A DNA stretch of 64,000 nt. Source: Haberlea rhodopensis (taxonomy: Eukaryota > Streptophyta > Magnoliopsida > Lamiales > Gesneriaceae). This document shows positions 20,998 through 33,479 of the stretch, piece after piece. How positions within the stretch are numbered: the first letter of the stretch is position 1; each line of letters opens with the position of its first letter. The stretch lies in assembly GCA_907163345.1 (NCBI GenBank), contig CAJQUN010000007.1, positions 5,160,582 to 5,224,581 of the forward strand. The letters run 5' to 3'. The translations under genes and the position numbers were made by a program. The notes under the pieces are model-generated. The model searched no databases and was not told the origin of the DNA. It saw nothing but the letters and a program-made list of their open reading frames with translations.

Positions 20998-23068
20998 TGT
21001 AATACCCCCGAAATGTCATGTTATTATGTGTTATGATGATGATATACGATGTGTTTAAGAGGGTTGTGGTGCATTTAATTGGAGACTATGATTATGTTAT
21101 GATATGATGTGGGAAGCATGTTGAGTGTTTTAGGGGATGTATTAATTAAATGAAGATGAAAAATATCGAGTTAGGATATTTTAATGCATCGTGTTAAATA
21201 CCGGGGCACAATTAAACACCACATGGTACCCCAACCCACACCACCCCCCTCAACCCATACCCATTCCAGCAAGCTGTTGCTGCCCATACCTCCACTTGCC
21301 CTCCCAATCATTCAATATCCATCACTCCTTCTTCCCAGCCTTTCTTCCCATTTTTTCGTCCATCTTTCAGAAGCCAAGAAGGAGGAGGAGATCTATCATT
21401 TCAAGGCTTGGAACCTTGCCAAATATTGGAGCAAAAGAGGGTGAGGAACCATATCTTGCTTGGGTGAATTTGTGTTTAAGTATGGGTTTTGTGGGGCGAT
21501 TTCCATGCATGTTAATGTTGATTTGTTTAGAACTTTGATTTGAATGCTTGAATGTGAGTATTATGAAGTTCATAGCATGTTTCTTTGAGCATGATACATG
21601 TTTTATGTGGTAGATTTGGTATTATGATAAGCAATGCTCGAAAAATCTGGGTTAGGATAAGTGTCCTATTTTTCTGGGAACTTGGATGAGTATTGAAGAT
21701 TTTGATGATGTTATGATGCATGTAGCTTAGGTTTTGTTAAACCCTTGATTTGAACACATGCGTGGTGGTTGTATGAAGCTTATAACATTTTTGTTCAAGC
21801 ATGTTTTACGCCTTATGAAGTAGAAATGATGGTAGGAAATGAGGTGCTCAAAAATCTGGAGAAGTCCCGATTTTTCAGAGCGCTCGATCAATCGAGATTC
21901 TGGTCCCGATTGATCGAGCGAGGCAGAAGCTTTTAAGCATGGTTTGAATTTCAGGTGCCGATCGATCGAAGGATTTTCCGATCGATCGGTGAAGCTCCTC
22001 GATCGATCGGTCGAGGCAGAAGTTGGGCACTATTTTTATGCTTTCTCGATCGATCGAGACATGGGTTCCGATCGATCGAGAGAGGCAGAATCTTGGCAAA
22101 AGTTTTTAATTGTTTTATTTTGACAATGATTCATGATATGGTATCTAATATGGTCTGTTTTGGTTATGTAGAACCATCCCAGGTACCAGCACAGTCAAGG
22201 AGATAAAGTCTGTTGACTCCTCCTCCTTTTGAAAAGGTACGTAAGAGGCGTACGGGCATCGGACGGTAAAACACATCTCTACATTACGACTATGCTTTTA
22301 TCGCATGAGTATTTATGATGAAATGATGATGCTATAAGATGTTTGTATATTCATACGATGTTTATTATGTGGTAAGATGACACGGGGTAAGATGCCCATA
22401 TGGTAAGAGGCCATACGATGTTTATTATGTGGTAAGATGCCACGGGGTAAGATGCCTATATGGTAAGAGGCCATACGATGTTTATTATGTGGTAAGATGC
22501 CACGGGGTAAGATGCCCATATGGTAAGAGGTCATACGATGTTTATTATGTGGTAAGATGCCACAGGGTAAGATGCACATATGGTAAGAGGCCATACGATG
22601 TTTATGATGTGGTAAGATGCCACAGGGTAAGATGCCCATATGCATGAATATGAATCAGGGACAACAAAAAGAAGTTAACGAATAACCAGCATGTCCACTT
22701 AACCAAGATTTCATGCACTTACTGTTATGTTTTTATGATGTTAAGTAAAGAAGTATATGCTCATGATGTGTTGTCCCTGTAGGTACACTTTTGGACTGAA
22801 GGGGCTAAGGGTCGGGTTGAAGCTGTGAGCTACAAGGATACAGGATGCATAGGATTCTATTTTTGTTTAGTATCTACTCTAGGAGTAGTATAAATCTAAA
22901 ACGTTAGCATTCTTGTTTAGAAATGTATGTATTAAGTTTACGAAGTTTTATTTTGGCTTGTAATCCTATTGGCTCACGTAACAACCGGAACCCTAAAACG
23001 TTATAATATGCATGTTTAGTCCAATTTTTTTTGTTATCCTAACACTGTTAAGGTGGGAAGACCCCACA
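20998..23068 (+). repeat. 3' LTR of element 2, 2071 bp
   Basis: Nearly the same as the 5' LTR, ending ACCCCACA. Its palindrome array (about 21882-22080) differs from the 5' copy at about a dozen positions, including cores changed to GATCAATC and GATTGATC. Its 60-bp tandem repeats start at about 22352, 22412, 22472, 22532 and 22592. Confidence 0.95.
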
Positions 23069-23073
23069 ATTAC
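23069..23073 (+). repeat. Target site duplication of element 2 (right copy)
   Basis: ATTAC, matching 14188-14192. Confidence 0.93.
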
Positions 23074-23469
23074 AGTACATGGCAGTGACACCTACTTCAC
23101 CAGTGTCCATCGACATCGGCAATGGCAACGACAAATGTTTTGCCGTCACTTCTGGATTGAGCCCCCGGCCAATGCTCGCGCAAATCTCTAGAAAGACTTC
23201 GTGTATTCTCCCCGTGTGATTCTGATGGATCAAGCTGATGGCCACTGGCAGCCACTGCCGCAGAAGTTCCCAACAACACGACCATTGGCTGCCGTCCTCG
23301 ACTCTTACGACGATGGGTCTAGCATCAAAAACAATTTTTAATATTTTTCTATGTTTCTCCAGACTCTAACATTGTTGAAATTCAAACATAATTAGAATCG
23401 ATGGGAAAAGATCAATAAAAATTAACTATCTCATATATGAATTAAAGAACAACCTGACTCTGATAGCAC
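23074..23469. other. Copia relic flank and leader
   Basis: A segment at about 23105-23145 resembles 14126-14163 across element 2 (TCCATCGACATCG...CAAATGTTTTGCC). Near 23455-23468 the - strand reads GTGCTATCAGAGTC, a decayed primer-binding site next to the LTR that follows. No intact frame is present. Confidence 0.4.
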
Positions 23470-24426
23470 TGTTGGTTTCGTCCCTGGCATAAGAAACAAA
23501 CACTTCGCAAGAATAAAACATAAACTTTATCATATCTAAATCCGATGACGATCGATTGCACCAGATCCATATATAAGATGCAAATATCAAATATAAATGC
23601 ACGAAAAGAGATTACTGTTCTTCAACGTAAATCTGAAAGCGGTGATACCTCCAAACAGCCTGACCAGATCTACAAGCTCAACATTAGTGCTAGTTTAATG
23701 TCAATGTTTCTACTACAAGAAATATGTTGTTGTTTGGTGTCCTCTTTGTTTAAGGGATTAATGCGATATATTTGTATATTTTTAATGAGTCACTAATGGA
23801 TTTTGGGTGCATAAAATCCATCAGCCCAGCATTTGGTTGTAGGTCATATATTATGCTAACACTTTTAACTGTATAAGCTACCTCATCAATTGTGGGTGTC
23901 GTGTAATCAATTTGTGTTTACCTGTATCTAATTTGCACCATCTTGCCATCGAATCACGAAAGCTTATCTTCATTACATTCATTCAGATTTCCTTGTTTTC
24001 ACCAGTTCCTTTCTGTTCTCCAGGTTGGCAGTTAAACTAAACACTTAAAGCTTTCTTCGGTTTCCATTAATTTCCCCATCGCTCATGCACGAAAACTCTA
24101 ACTTAAATGGAAGTGGTCATAGCAGCTGCAGAAATGGAGATTATGATTTGAATATTGTAATTCAATGGTAAAGACATTCACGTACTTACTGTGGTAGAAA
24201 CGCTAAGCACTGGTGTTAGGCTTATATATTTGGTCTGGTTGCTTGGACTCAAGGATCAGTGCATACAAATATGTTTAACGTCGGTAATCTATTTTCATGC
24301 ATTTATATTTGATATTTACATATTATATGTGAATCTAACGTAATCGATTGTTCTCTGATTTGGATCTTTTAAAATTTATATTATATTTACACTATGTTAT
24401 TTCTGATGTGGGGGACGAACCCAACA
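23470..24426 (-). repeat. TG...CA-bounded LTR, 957 bp
   Basis: Termini are TGTTGGTTTCGTCCC and GGGACGAACCCAACA, an imperfect inverted pair typical of LTR ends. A decayed tRNA-Met type site on the lower-coordinate side suggests a - strand 5' LTR of a copia-like element whose body is lost. No second copy lies in the window. Confidence 0.65.
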
Positions 24427-26325
24427 AATAATATTTCTTATTATTTTGTTTCCAGTCAAATTGAATATTACTTTACATAATATATATTTGGCACATCATG
24501 ATAGTTAACGTATAAAGTCTGTATTTAATGTAGTAGAATAAATGGATAGAGATATATTTTACAGCAAGTATTGTCTGATAACAATAGATAAGGGTGGACC
24601 AAGTGTGAAAGACAAATGGGGACACGCTGATAGATCTGAAAACAAAAAATGATGTTAAACTACCTCAATACCATTTATTTCTTTGGTTTAGATGTCAAGA
24701 AAATGTTGGGACAATGTTCAAGTGGGCTCAAAGGCAAAAGACAGTGCACAAGTATTTAAATATTTTGGCAGCCTTATTCTATTGAAATCTCCATCATTTC
24801 ATGGAGGCCATGAAACAGGTAGCTTGTGGCATTGTCTTCTCTGACATATTTCTATACTTGAACTTTGTGTGGACCATTTTACCACAAGTTTCTTTATTTA
24901 TTTTTTTCATTTCTGGCTTTACACACAAGATATGAACTATGTCCCTACCCATTCATTGGCCACTAGAATTTGAAGTTGCTACGACAACAACTACTAGTAA
25001 GTCTTTAACTGCTATGATTGACTATAATATATAAACCATAGAAAGAACTAAGTTGAATAGTGTACATGCGTCAATATTTTCCAAGAGGTTCTTTCGATCA
25101 GAGAATTTGGGATTTCTCTTCTTTGGAAAGGAAAACAAACAATATTTTATTGGGGGAGACAAGTAAATAACTTATTGTAGAGCATAAATTCAGGGGAGTT
25201 TGATGATGTTTCCAAGTATGTTTATGGGTAGATCAAATATGTTGGGAATTACATGACAGATATTTCATGCACTCGTAGATGAAATGCTCTAAACCATCTA
25301 CGACCTATCAAATTTGACTCATTGGAACACACGTTGTACAACTCTCATATCCATCTGTCACGTAGCAATGTGCTTTGTGCTAAAATAAAGTTGAATATCT
25401 TCTAATAGTTATAGTTTTTGGCCTAATGATAAATGTTTAATCCTAGCAAAATCCTTGATTTGGAATATTTCAAATCAAGGATTAATGTACCATAAAACAC
25501 CGTCTCTTTGTGTAGCATAAAAAATTCCGTTTGTATCTCACCTCTCATTCATAACATTATTATGTGTATTACCAATTATTTGATACCTGTCATTTTTTTC
25601 GTGTCAGTTGATACTTGATACGAGAGAAGTTAAAAAAAATTCTAATAAATTTAAAGTCAAATTATCTTAGTAAACTCAAAAATAATACAGAAAAAATCTA
25701 AAGCTAACTTAATCATAATAATTAACAAGAGTTGCTATTTGTTAAGATTCTGAAAATAGTTCACGCTTATTGTGATAATTGGAATTAGAGCCACAGTACA
25801 TTTTGCTTGACAAACAGGAGAGGAGGAGAAACCACTTAAAACATATGGATAAAGAAATTTAAATGCTCAAGCGAATCAGTAAATAAGTGCATGAAAAAAT
25901 AAAATAAAAAAATATGTGGAAAATAAATTTCATAGAAATCTATAAGAGTGCATTTGGATTAAGGGATTTGAAGCCATCATTTTACTTGTTTGAATGACTT
26001 TATATTGGGTAGATTTCAAACCACGTCTTTACTAATTTATGTAAATATAACGATAATTGTGATGGATTGGAAATTCACCTAACATATATATCATTTCAAA
26101 TCCAAGTTTCAAACTCATTCTCGAATTAGATACATATTTCCAAACATTACCTAAAAGTTTTAAAAAAATCCAAACTTTCTCTCTTTTTCTGCTCCTAGAA
26201 GGATTTCACTAAATAAATTAATACAACAGTAACTAACGATATTATATAGCCTTGTCAGCTTTTGACACTGATCAACATCAATTTCCAGCAAAGGATAGGC
26301 TCATTGTTTGTTAGCACCAATAGCG
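24427..26325. other. AT-rich intergenic DNA, no gene seen
   Basis: Reading frames are short and show no family resemblance. I see no RNA gene or defined repeat here. Confidence 0.5.
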
Positions 26326-26335
26326 TCACATTAAT

Positions 26336-26443
26336 GTTTTTTTTTTTTCAGCAGTGGAGGGATTGTAAGTTTTAAGATTCAACACGGAGTCGATTGCCCA
26401 ACTGGGCAAGTGACAAACCAAATTCGCAAGCCGCTTGTTGTCA
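26336..26443 (-). mobile_element. tRNA-derived SINE, 108 bp, with target duplication
   Basis: The 10-bp repeat TCACATTAAT flanks it at 26326-26335 and 26444-26453. On the - strand a box A-like TTGCCCAGTTGG is followed by a weak box B-like GTGTTGAATC and the element ends in an A run. Size, tail and duplication fit a plant SINE inserted in the - direction. Confidence 0.72.
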
Positions 26444-26453
26444 TCACATTAAT

Positions 26454-27879
26454 TTTAATGTTAACCCTATTAAACTCATCTCTCAAATATGTTGAGTTTA
26501 GAAAATACTTGTATTGACTCGGTTTGGACCCCACTATGAATCATCTCAATATAATTGGTTAGAAATGGTTTGTATACTAGTTTATGCATGTTTTATTTAA
26601 AAGATATTGCGTTTGAATATTGAGTTTGCATATAAAATATGGCTTAAACCAAGTACATACTAATATTTCTTGACTATTCGATTCAATTTAGAATACTTCT
26701 GTCGCTTATTCCAGTAGTCATCTTTTCTATAGCATCAAGTTTTGCTACTAAATATGTAGTTGTAGATTTATATGAACCACTTTAAAATGTTATTGTTCAA
26801 TATATAAATAAGTCTATTTATATAATAATTTATAAAGTTATTTTAATAAACAAAAAGCTAGACCATTCAATATATAGTTAAAATTTATCAAGACTTCCCC
26901 TTTAACTATTTCACCACACTGCTGTTTGATTATTTATCTTTCAATGTCTCTCTCCCCTCAATAAAGTTTGGTACCAAACCTTAGTTAAGGCAAATGAAAG
27001 AGAAGGACATAAAGTGAAAGAAAAGATTGATAGCTTAGGAAGAGCATTTGACAGCCTGCTTATGGGACCCTTTCGTTTCTAATCATTTTCAAATTGATCC
27101 CACAAGAAAAATAAAACATATTACATCAATCTCTCCTAACCATTTATTTCGTTGTGGACCATTCTTTTTTATTATTTATGTCGAAGTGTAAATCATCAAG
27201 AAAATCCATGATATTGTTCTTACTAATGGCCTTTTATGTGTTGTTTATAAGGTTCAATGATGTTTATATTTAATTTTCGTTAAATACAATTCATTGAACC
27301 TTTTTAACTTAATATTTGACAAGATTATCTTTATCCATTACTTTCCTTGTATTAAAACATGTTGTCAGACAGGTCTCTGATAGTTTGGTCCTGTCTATCG
27401 AAGAAGAAATGCATTGAAACTACTGGTTGTACGCTCAACAAAACAGATTAGCTACGTTAGCAGCATAACAAACCAACAGACCAGCTGAATAGATCAATCC
27501 AGAGAACTGATAGAATAGACCGGTTGGACAACTAACAAAACTGAACATCAACAAGTTAGTTGTGTGACCAGCAGAGCTTTACAAGATCTGGCTAGCTGAC
27601 TGATAAGCGGAGCTAAACCGACCTGATCAAGCTGATGTAACCAGTTTAGCTGGATGACAAAATCAGCTGAGAATTCAATCAAGTTGATGCAACCATCAAG
27701 CAGAGCTGAACCAACGTAGATCACTTGCATCGTCAACAGAGCTGAGCAGTCATACAAGTTGTACACAAGAAGCTGAAGCCGAATAGTTACAGAGCAGCTG
27801 AGTTGCAGATGATAGCTGACAAAGCCAATATGATGGTTGGAGAAGTCATCTATTATTTCATTTAGAGTGAGCACTGTTC
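26454..27879. other. Intergenic DNA, partly repeat-like
   Basis: No gene seen. The stretch 27380-27870 is richer in CAGCTGA-, AGCAGAGCTGA- and GACCAGC-type words and looks like a decayed LTR, but no ends can be defined. Confidence 0.4.
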
Positions 27880-28320
27880 AATATCTGTCTTTGCCCCCAT
27901 GAAAATCGTTTGGTTTTGAGAAATTGTGCTATCCATGACTTTGCACAATCACAAAGCCATGGTTTTGGAGATTACTTTATACATACATCCAATTAATGAT
28001 ATAGGTCGAAATTCCTCGGTCCTGGTTGGATTTCAACTTTTGAAATCAGTGTAATGATGGATGAGTTGATGCATTTAACACGCTTACCGTTCCAGAAGAA
28101 TTCCATTATGAATCTTTCAAAGCCTTCTTTTAAAAATGGCCAACACTTATGGAATAAGTTGAAATTAAACTCATCCCGACCTGGACTTTTTGAGCCGTCA
28201 CACACCCACACAGCCTGTTTATTTTCCTCGGCACTAAATTCAGCCAATAATCCTGAACTATCCCCTGGAGTAACATGTGAAAAAGAGATACCTCTTATTC
28301 TTTGTTCTTCCACTTTTCAT
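27880..28320 (-). pseudogene. LINE (L1-type) reverse transcriptase fragment
   Basis: On the - strand the frame 28313-27993 contains CDGSKSPGRDEFNF and SSIITLISKVE, hallmarks of the plant L1 RT N-terminal part. After a frameshift near 28010, FRPISLIGCMYKVISKTMAL continues and is followed by an in-frame stop near 27955. Both ends are missing. No YADD box or endonuclease domain is present. Confidence 0.85.
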
Positions 28321-28390
28321 ATGAGAACTTAGCTTTAAAAAAATAGTTGTAAATCTCACATTCAGTTCGGTATGAGGGTTAACCCATCTA

Positions 28391-28480
28391 TTATCAAAGT
28401 GCAATCCCAAAATTCCATTAATACTTATCCTTTTATTATTAAAGAGCAATCCCAAAATTTCACTATTTCTTATCCTTTTA
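28391..28480. repeat. Diverged 45-bp direct duplication
   Basis: Two units share AGCAATCCCAAAATT and CTTATCCTTTTAT cores in the same order. No function is apparent. Confidence 0.6.
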
Positions 28481-28499
28481 TAATCCAACAGTGAAAGAG

Positions 28500-29290
28500 G
28501 TTGGATTTCACATCGCTATAAGCATCGCATTCTGTAATTTTGAAACAAAATACTATCTTTCACTTTTACTGATGTCTAAAGACATTCCTTTTTGACACCT
28601 TCTAAATTAGTTTTTAACGATAAATTAACACCAGAGTCCAATTGCATCTAAATTTACAAGTCCAAGGATCTTTTTGACACATTGCAAACATGGATTATTG
28701 TGTAAAACTAGACAATCATTATTTACCGTACTAAAATAATTAAATATCATACTTTACACTAATATTTTCTAATATTCTACTAAAATTAATTCAAAGAAGG
28801 GAAACAAAAAAGTCTTTCTCTACAGCTTTGATTGCTGTTACAGAATAGTTTCAAAGTAATTGACAGATCGAGCTAATTTGGATAACAGCTCAATGTGTTG
28901 CATAGCATTTAGTTTTATCAACTAGTTAAGGTAAAATTGGGTCTCGCGTCAAATCAATATTAAAATATAATAATTGTTTTTAAAATATATATATATATAA
29001 ATTAACGTACACACAATTTCAGATAATCATATTAAATTTTTTTTAATAATTATGAATTAAACTAAATCTATATAAGTATTCCGATAAAATCTGTCCCTAC
29101 AAACAGCTGTTTACAGGTATAAGAATCTAATTCTCCACAAGTCACATTATTTAAGTTCATTCATTATTATATGGTCCCATAATCAAATTCTTCCCTCGAG
29201 TATGACATTTGTGATGTGTCTTCTGAGATTTACATGACATAAAAAAATACATAAAAATTATATGTTCCTGAAATTATATTTATGGTTCCT
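28500..29290. other. AT-rich intergenic DNA
   Basis: No gene, RNA or bounded repeat recognised. A short (TA)n run lies near 28987-28999. Confidence 0.45.
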
Positions 29291-29299
29291 ATCACAGGT

Positions 29300-29768
29300 A
29301 CGAGTGAGAAAAACTTCGGTCAAACCTAATTAACCAAACTAATTCGGAAATTCAGTTCGATTATTTCGAAAATATCGATTTTGATTTTTTTTTAAAAATC
29401 GGTTAGTTCGGTAGGGTTTCGATTTTTATTTTAAAATAATGGTTAACCGAATTGATAGAATCAACCGAGTATTTCATTTTTAATATTTTTAAATATTTTT
29501 TAAAAATGTTTTTTTTTAATTTTTTAAATCAGTTTCTCTCATTCTTTTATTTATGTTTAAAATTTTAAAATAAATTATCTAATTTTTAATTTTTGAATTT
29601 TTTTAAAAAATATCGGTTATTTCGGTTCCCGATCGAAACAACCGATTTTTAATCGGTTCGGTTTGTTCAGTTTTAATAGTAAAATTCGGTAGGTTCGATT
29701 GGTCGAAATAAATTCGATCGTTTCGGCTTTTCGAAATTCCGACAGGTTTTAACCGATTGCACACCTCT
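29300..29768. repeat. CGGTT/AACCG-rich MITE-like repeat
   Basis: Many CGGTTCGGTTTG- and AACCGA-type words run to a right end TTGCACACCTCTAA. This resembles a widespread nonautonomous plant DNA transposon. Exact ends and target duplication are not resolved. Confidence 0.45.
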
Positions 29769-30053
29769 AATCATGGGACTGAATATATGTCTACATATTA
29801 ATATTGGAACTCATATGAAAAGGATCGATCACTAAATTACCACTCACATTGGTTCCATGGTAAAATATGGAGTGATTAATAAATTTAAGGAAATATTTTA
29901 CCTGAATATCGTGTTAGCACCAAAATAGAGATGACCGAGTGAAATCCTCTAGTACACACATACTGATATATAATTGACAATAAATTATTATTGGCAACTA
30001 AATCTTGTGTATAATGGGAATTGTTGATTTAAGTAAGAGGATTAATACTCTTT

Positions 30054-30170
30054 TTTTTTTTTCTTTTTTTAGCAACTATTATAACTATTGGGGATGGGGG
30101 ACATAGACTCGAATACGAAACCGTCATAATTACGACCGATGCCATATGAGCTACAAACCATCGTCAAAGT
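30054..30170 (-). mobile_element. tRNA-derived SINE, 117 bp, with 13-bp target duplication
   Basis: ATTAATACTCTTT flanks it at 30041-30053 and 30171-30183. Read on the - strand: GGTTTGTAGCTCATATGGCA (box A-like), then ATTCGAGTC (box B-like) and a terminal A-rich tail. This is the clearest SINE in the window. Confidence 0.85.
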
Positions 30171-30390
30171 ATTAATACTCTTTGGTTTGAGGGATTCATG
30201 AATTTTACCAATTATGTGTAATAAAATCATTAAAAATTTACATGGTGTATATTAATACAAATAACTGCATCATTCATCGTCAAAGTATTAATACTCTTTG
30301 GTTTGAGGGATTCATGAATTTTACCAATTATGTGTAATAAAATCATTAAAAATTTACATGGTGTATATTAATACAAATAACTGCATCATT
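30159..30390 (+). repeat. Perfect 116-bp tandem duplication
   Basis: 30159-30274 and 30275-30390 read the same base for base. The unit begins inside the 5' end of the SINE and extends into its flank, so the duplication happened after the SINE inserted and is recent. Confidence 0.93.
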
Positions 30391-30980
30391 CATCATGCAA
30401 AGAAATGGAATCATAAATAATAAATAAAAAAATAGAGGAAAGAAGGCGTTTACTAGTTTATTAATAATTGTAATATATGCTTAAAAAACACTGGAAACAT
30501 AAAAAGAAAATGTAACTTGAAAAGTTGGTCTCTCATCAACCCTTGAACACAATTGCTGACTATGCTAGAAGAACATGCTACATTTGACTTTCCATGTGTT
30601 TCCACAATTTAATAAAATTAGTTCTTGATTTCACAACAATGGACTTTGTAAAAAAATGTACTCGAAAGAATCAAAATCATCTTCAGAACTGATCAAGAAA
30701 TGAACATCAAGAATCCATGAGAGAAGGATTCCTTCTCAAGAATTCGCCACCGGATTTTCTTGAACAACATTTCCTCCCTATATACAGAAGCCACTCTCAC
30801 TCGGGGGCTCAAATGAATTAAAATTAACAATGTCGACGCTATGTGTTGATCACGGCTCGAGTTTCATGTGAGTCGTCGGGGTGAGAGCCCCTGCATTAAG
30901 GATCAAGAACAAGATATCACATCTCTCATTTCACATTACAAAATACGCAGGCACAATTGGACATGTTATCTCTTCAAAAG
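30391..30980. other. Downstream region of the bHLH gene
   Basis: AT-rich. It probably includes the 3' UTR of the bHLH transcript next to 30981, but I cannot place its end. No other gene seen. Confidence 0.4.
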
Positions 30981-30981
30981 A

Positions 30982-33063
30982 CTACTGACCATGAAAAGTT
31001 TGAGTAGGCGCTTGATTTTGGCCAAATCTCATCTGCACAATGCTATGGAGATCATCCTCCCAGAACGATGAAATCTAAACATATTGATCGCCATTATCAA
31101 ATACCATACACAATAAGAATTTACCATACAAAATATCATATAAATGTATGTACTTTTTTTCAAGGATTAGTCCCTTACTTGAGAGGAAGCTTGGCTAACA
31201 TTTTCGATAGAAGGTAATGGACCGGTTTGGTTTCGGCCTAAAGCCATGCTGAAATTGTTGTCTTGGTAGGGTGCATCGGACGGAAAAGCATATTCATGTG
31301 ATGGATAAACGTCCTGAGGCAAAGATCCTCGAGATTGAAACATCTGAATTGATAATTGACACAGTAATTAGAGTAAAGTTAACGTCTAAATTTCAGATTT
31401 TTGACAATTTTTTGGTGGTGAAATGTTTCTTACATCCTTGGACATGAGAGCCTCCATGTTAATATCCATTCTAGGGTTTACTACAGACAATTTCATTGAA
31501 AGAAACTACAAAACCACGAGTGAAAAAGCATCAGTAACCAGTCAAGATTACTACAGAAACAGACTTTTGGAGATCCTTGATTTACCTCAACTTGCCTCTG
31601 TAAAGATTGCACATAATTTATAATCTCATCAAGCATCACAGCTTTTCCTGTCACCTACGAAAAACGAAATAGCAAAAATCATTGGAACTTTTTCAATTCA
31701 CAGATAAATTGCATCTAAAAATGCAATTGTTGGTTAGAAAATTGCAAATTTCAGACAAGGTTCTTATTCAATTCACTGAATAGAATACCTTACTGCAACC
31801 TGGTACAAGATCTTGTAAGAATTTCATCCTTTCACTGATCTTTTCTCTTCGAACCTTTACGAACGACAAAGAATATATATAAGCATTTGGTTACATACAC
31901 ACAAGTAAGAAATGGAAGAAATAATTATAGAACAGTTTCTTGATTTCATACTCTTTCAGCAAGACTGTGAGCATCTGTAGCCTGGCCTCTTCTTGCCCTC
32001 ACGTGAATATAGTCTTTTGGAGCCTCCAAAGGATTTGAATTATTTTTATTTGACTGCTTTTGATTTGAATTCCCATCTTCGGATTTACTCCTTTTTGCAT
32101 TTAATTCACTATTTTCCGATGCAACAACCTACAGAAACAAGCTAAAGTCAGTCCCCCTCAGTCAAATTCTCAAGTACTACTTAATTAAGATACTGATATA
32201 CTCATCAAGGATAACACTAATCAAATTTCCTGACATAAAGAAAAAAATTCGAAGAATCTTGAAAGAAATAAGCTTACATTGGCATCTTTAGTAACAGTGG
32301 ATGAAGGTGTTTCTTTAGCTTTCCCCCTTTGAACTGATTTCCTCTTCCTCGAATTAGCATCATTCTGAGAAATTAAATCAGCTTCCCCACATGGGATCTG
32401 TTCAGAAACCGAAGAATTCTCCCTGGAATCCCAAATTTCTCCATTAGCATTCCCCAAAACCCTACCAGATTTCTTCCCACAAGCTGAAACCCGCAATACT
32501 GCATCCTTGTTTTCTTGAGTTCCCACCAAATGGAATCCAGGAATCTTGAGAGATTGGCAGCTTGAGACCATGGAAAGCTTGTCGGAATCCAATTTTACAG
32601 CCATTTCATTAAACCCCATGTTACCAAAACAAGAAAATCTAGCAGCCCTGTCGGCAAAACCTGGATCAGATGAAAGAGGTACTAAATTCGGAAGAGGAGG
32701 AAAGTGGCTACCATGGATTTGTAAATTCCCCTGAATTTGATGATTTTCAATCATAAAAAGGTTGGATTTCCGCGGGGAACTCAGAGGGGTACTGTAACAA
32801 GAAGTGTTTGCACTTTCATTAATCCTGAAACTTTTCTGAGGAGAAATTTCTCCTGAATTGCAAATGCTCCCAAGTTTTCCAATGAGTTCCTTCAACACCA
32901 TATTGTCTCCATTCTTACAATTTCCAGAAGATGCCGTCGGAGAAGAAACCATAGAACTCAATGCCGATTCAAAGGGGTCGTTTTGATCCAAAGAAACCTC
33001 CCAGTTCGGATTGAAGAAGCTGCAATTCAGCTCGTTGAGGAAAAGGGACTTATTTTTCTCCAT
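30982..33063 (-). CDS. bHLH transcription factor, CIB/BEE-type (bHLH62/78-like), 7 exons, 475 aa
   Basis: Exons on the - strand: 33063-32278, 32128-31952, 31854-31789, 31654-31586, 31505-31434, 31343-31179, 31074-30982. All introns are GT-AG and phase 0, and exons give 262, 59, 22, 23, 24, 55 and 30 codons plus TAG. The bHLH domain spans about residues 306-372 across exons 2-5. Its basic part, DAHSLAERVRREKI, has H316, E320 and R324, the G-box-binding signature. A basic SRKRKSVQRGK stretch at about 236-246 looks like a nuclear localisation signal. The N-terminal DPFESALSSMVSSP and ELIGKLGSICNSGEISP motifs and a C-terminal DDLHSIVQM are typical of subfamily XII. Related proteins act in light, brassinosteroid and growth control. 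The start is the first ATG of the conserved N-terminus. Confidence 0.93.
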
Positions 33064-33420
33064 TACAGTGTCTGAAAAAACGAAATTTGAAGTAAATGTG
33101 AAATTTTCCACTTTTGGAACGAATTTGGAAGCAGAAAGTGGGGGAAAAGGGAGAAAGGATTGGTGCTTGTTGGATCTTTCAGGTGAAGTAGTGAGAGAAC
33201 TGTGGTGACAGAGGACAGAGTTGGAGGAAAATGAAGGGAGGAAGTGAAGAGGAAGCAAGAAATAGCGATAAATAGAGGAAACCAGAACAAAAAAAGTAAA
33301 CGTTGGTTTGACCTTTAATACGTATATTGTATATTTGTATGTATAGGTTTGTGTAGTGATGTATATATACGTATAGGTTTGTGTAGTGATGTATATACAA
33401 AAATCGGTGCATAGATAAGA
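33064..33420 (-). promoter_or_regulatory. Upstream leader and promoter region of the bHLH gene
   Basis: Directly upstream the transcribed strand is CT-rich (TTCCTCTTCACTTCC-type), as in many plant leaders. A TTTTTTCAG just before the ATG could be a 3' splice site of a leader intron. A 30-bp unit is repeated at 33341-33370 and 33371-33400 and includes TATATAC; core promoter position is uncertain. Confidence 0.45.
33341..33400. repeat. 30-bp tandem duplication upstream of the bHLH gene
   Basis: Two units beginning GTATAGGTTTGTGTAGTGAT lie about 280-340 bp upstream of the start codon. Confidence 0.85.
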
Positions 33421-33479
33421 TACGTATCGGATACAGAATCAGTGCATTGATTTAATGAGAACAGAACAAATAAAAGAGT

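Larger units (their letters stand above)
14193..23068 (+). mobile_element. Element 2: complete chromovirus with dead coding region
   Basis: LTRs of 2078 and 2071 bp, primer-binding site, gag-pol, polypurine tract and a perfect ATTAC target duplication are all present. The coding region carries at least five lesions. LTR copies differ by roughly 1% outside the palindrome array and about 6% within it. It inserted into a copia gag relic. Its LTR subfamily (60-bp tandem repeats, CTCGATCGATCGAG palindromes) is closer to element 4 than to elements 1 and 3. Confidence 0.95.

Noticed and set aside
27548..27874. 108-codon - strand frame
   Set aside because: No family resemblance; lies in repeat-like sequence with recurring CAGCTGA words.
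30054..30170. tRNA gene
   Set aside because: Only the A and B boxes resemble a tRNA; there is no acceptor stem, and an A-rich tail and target duplication show a SINE.
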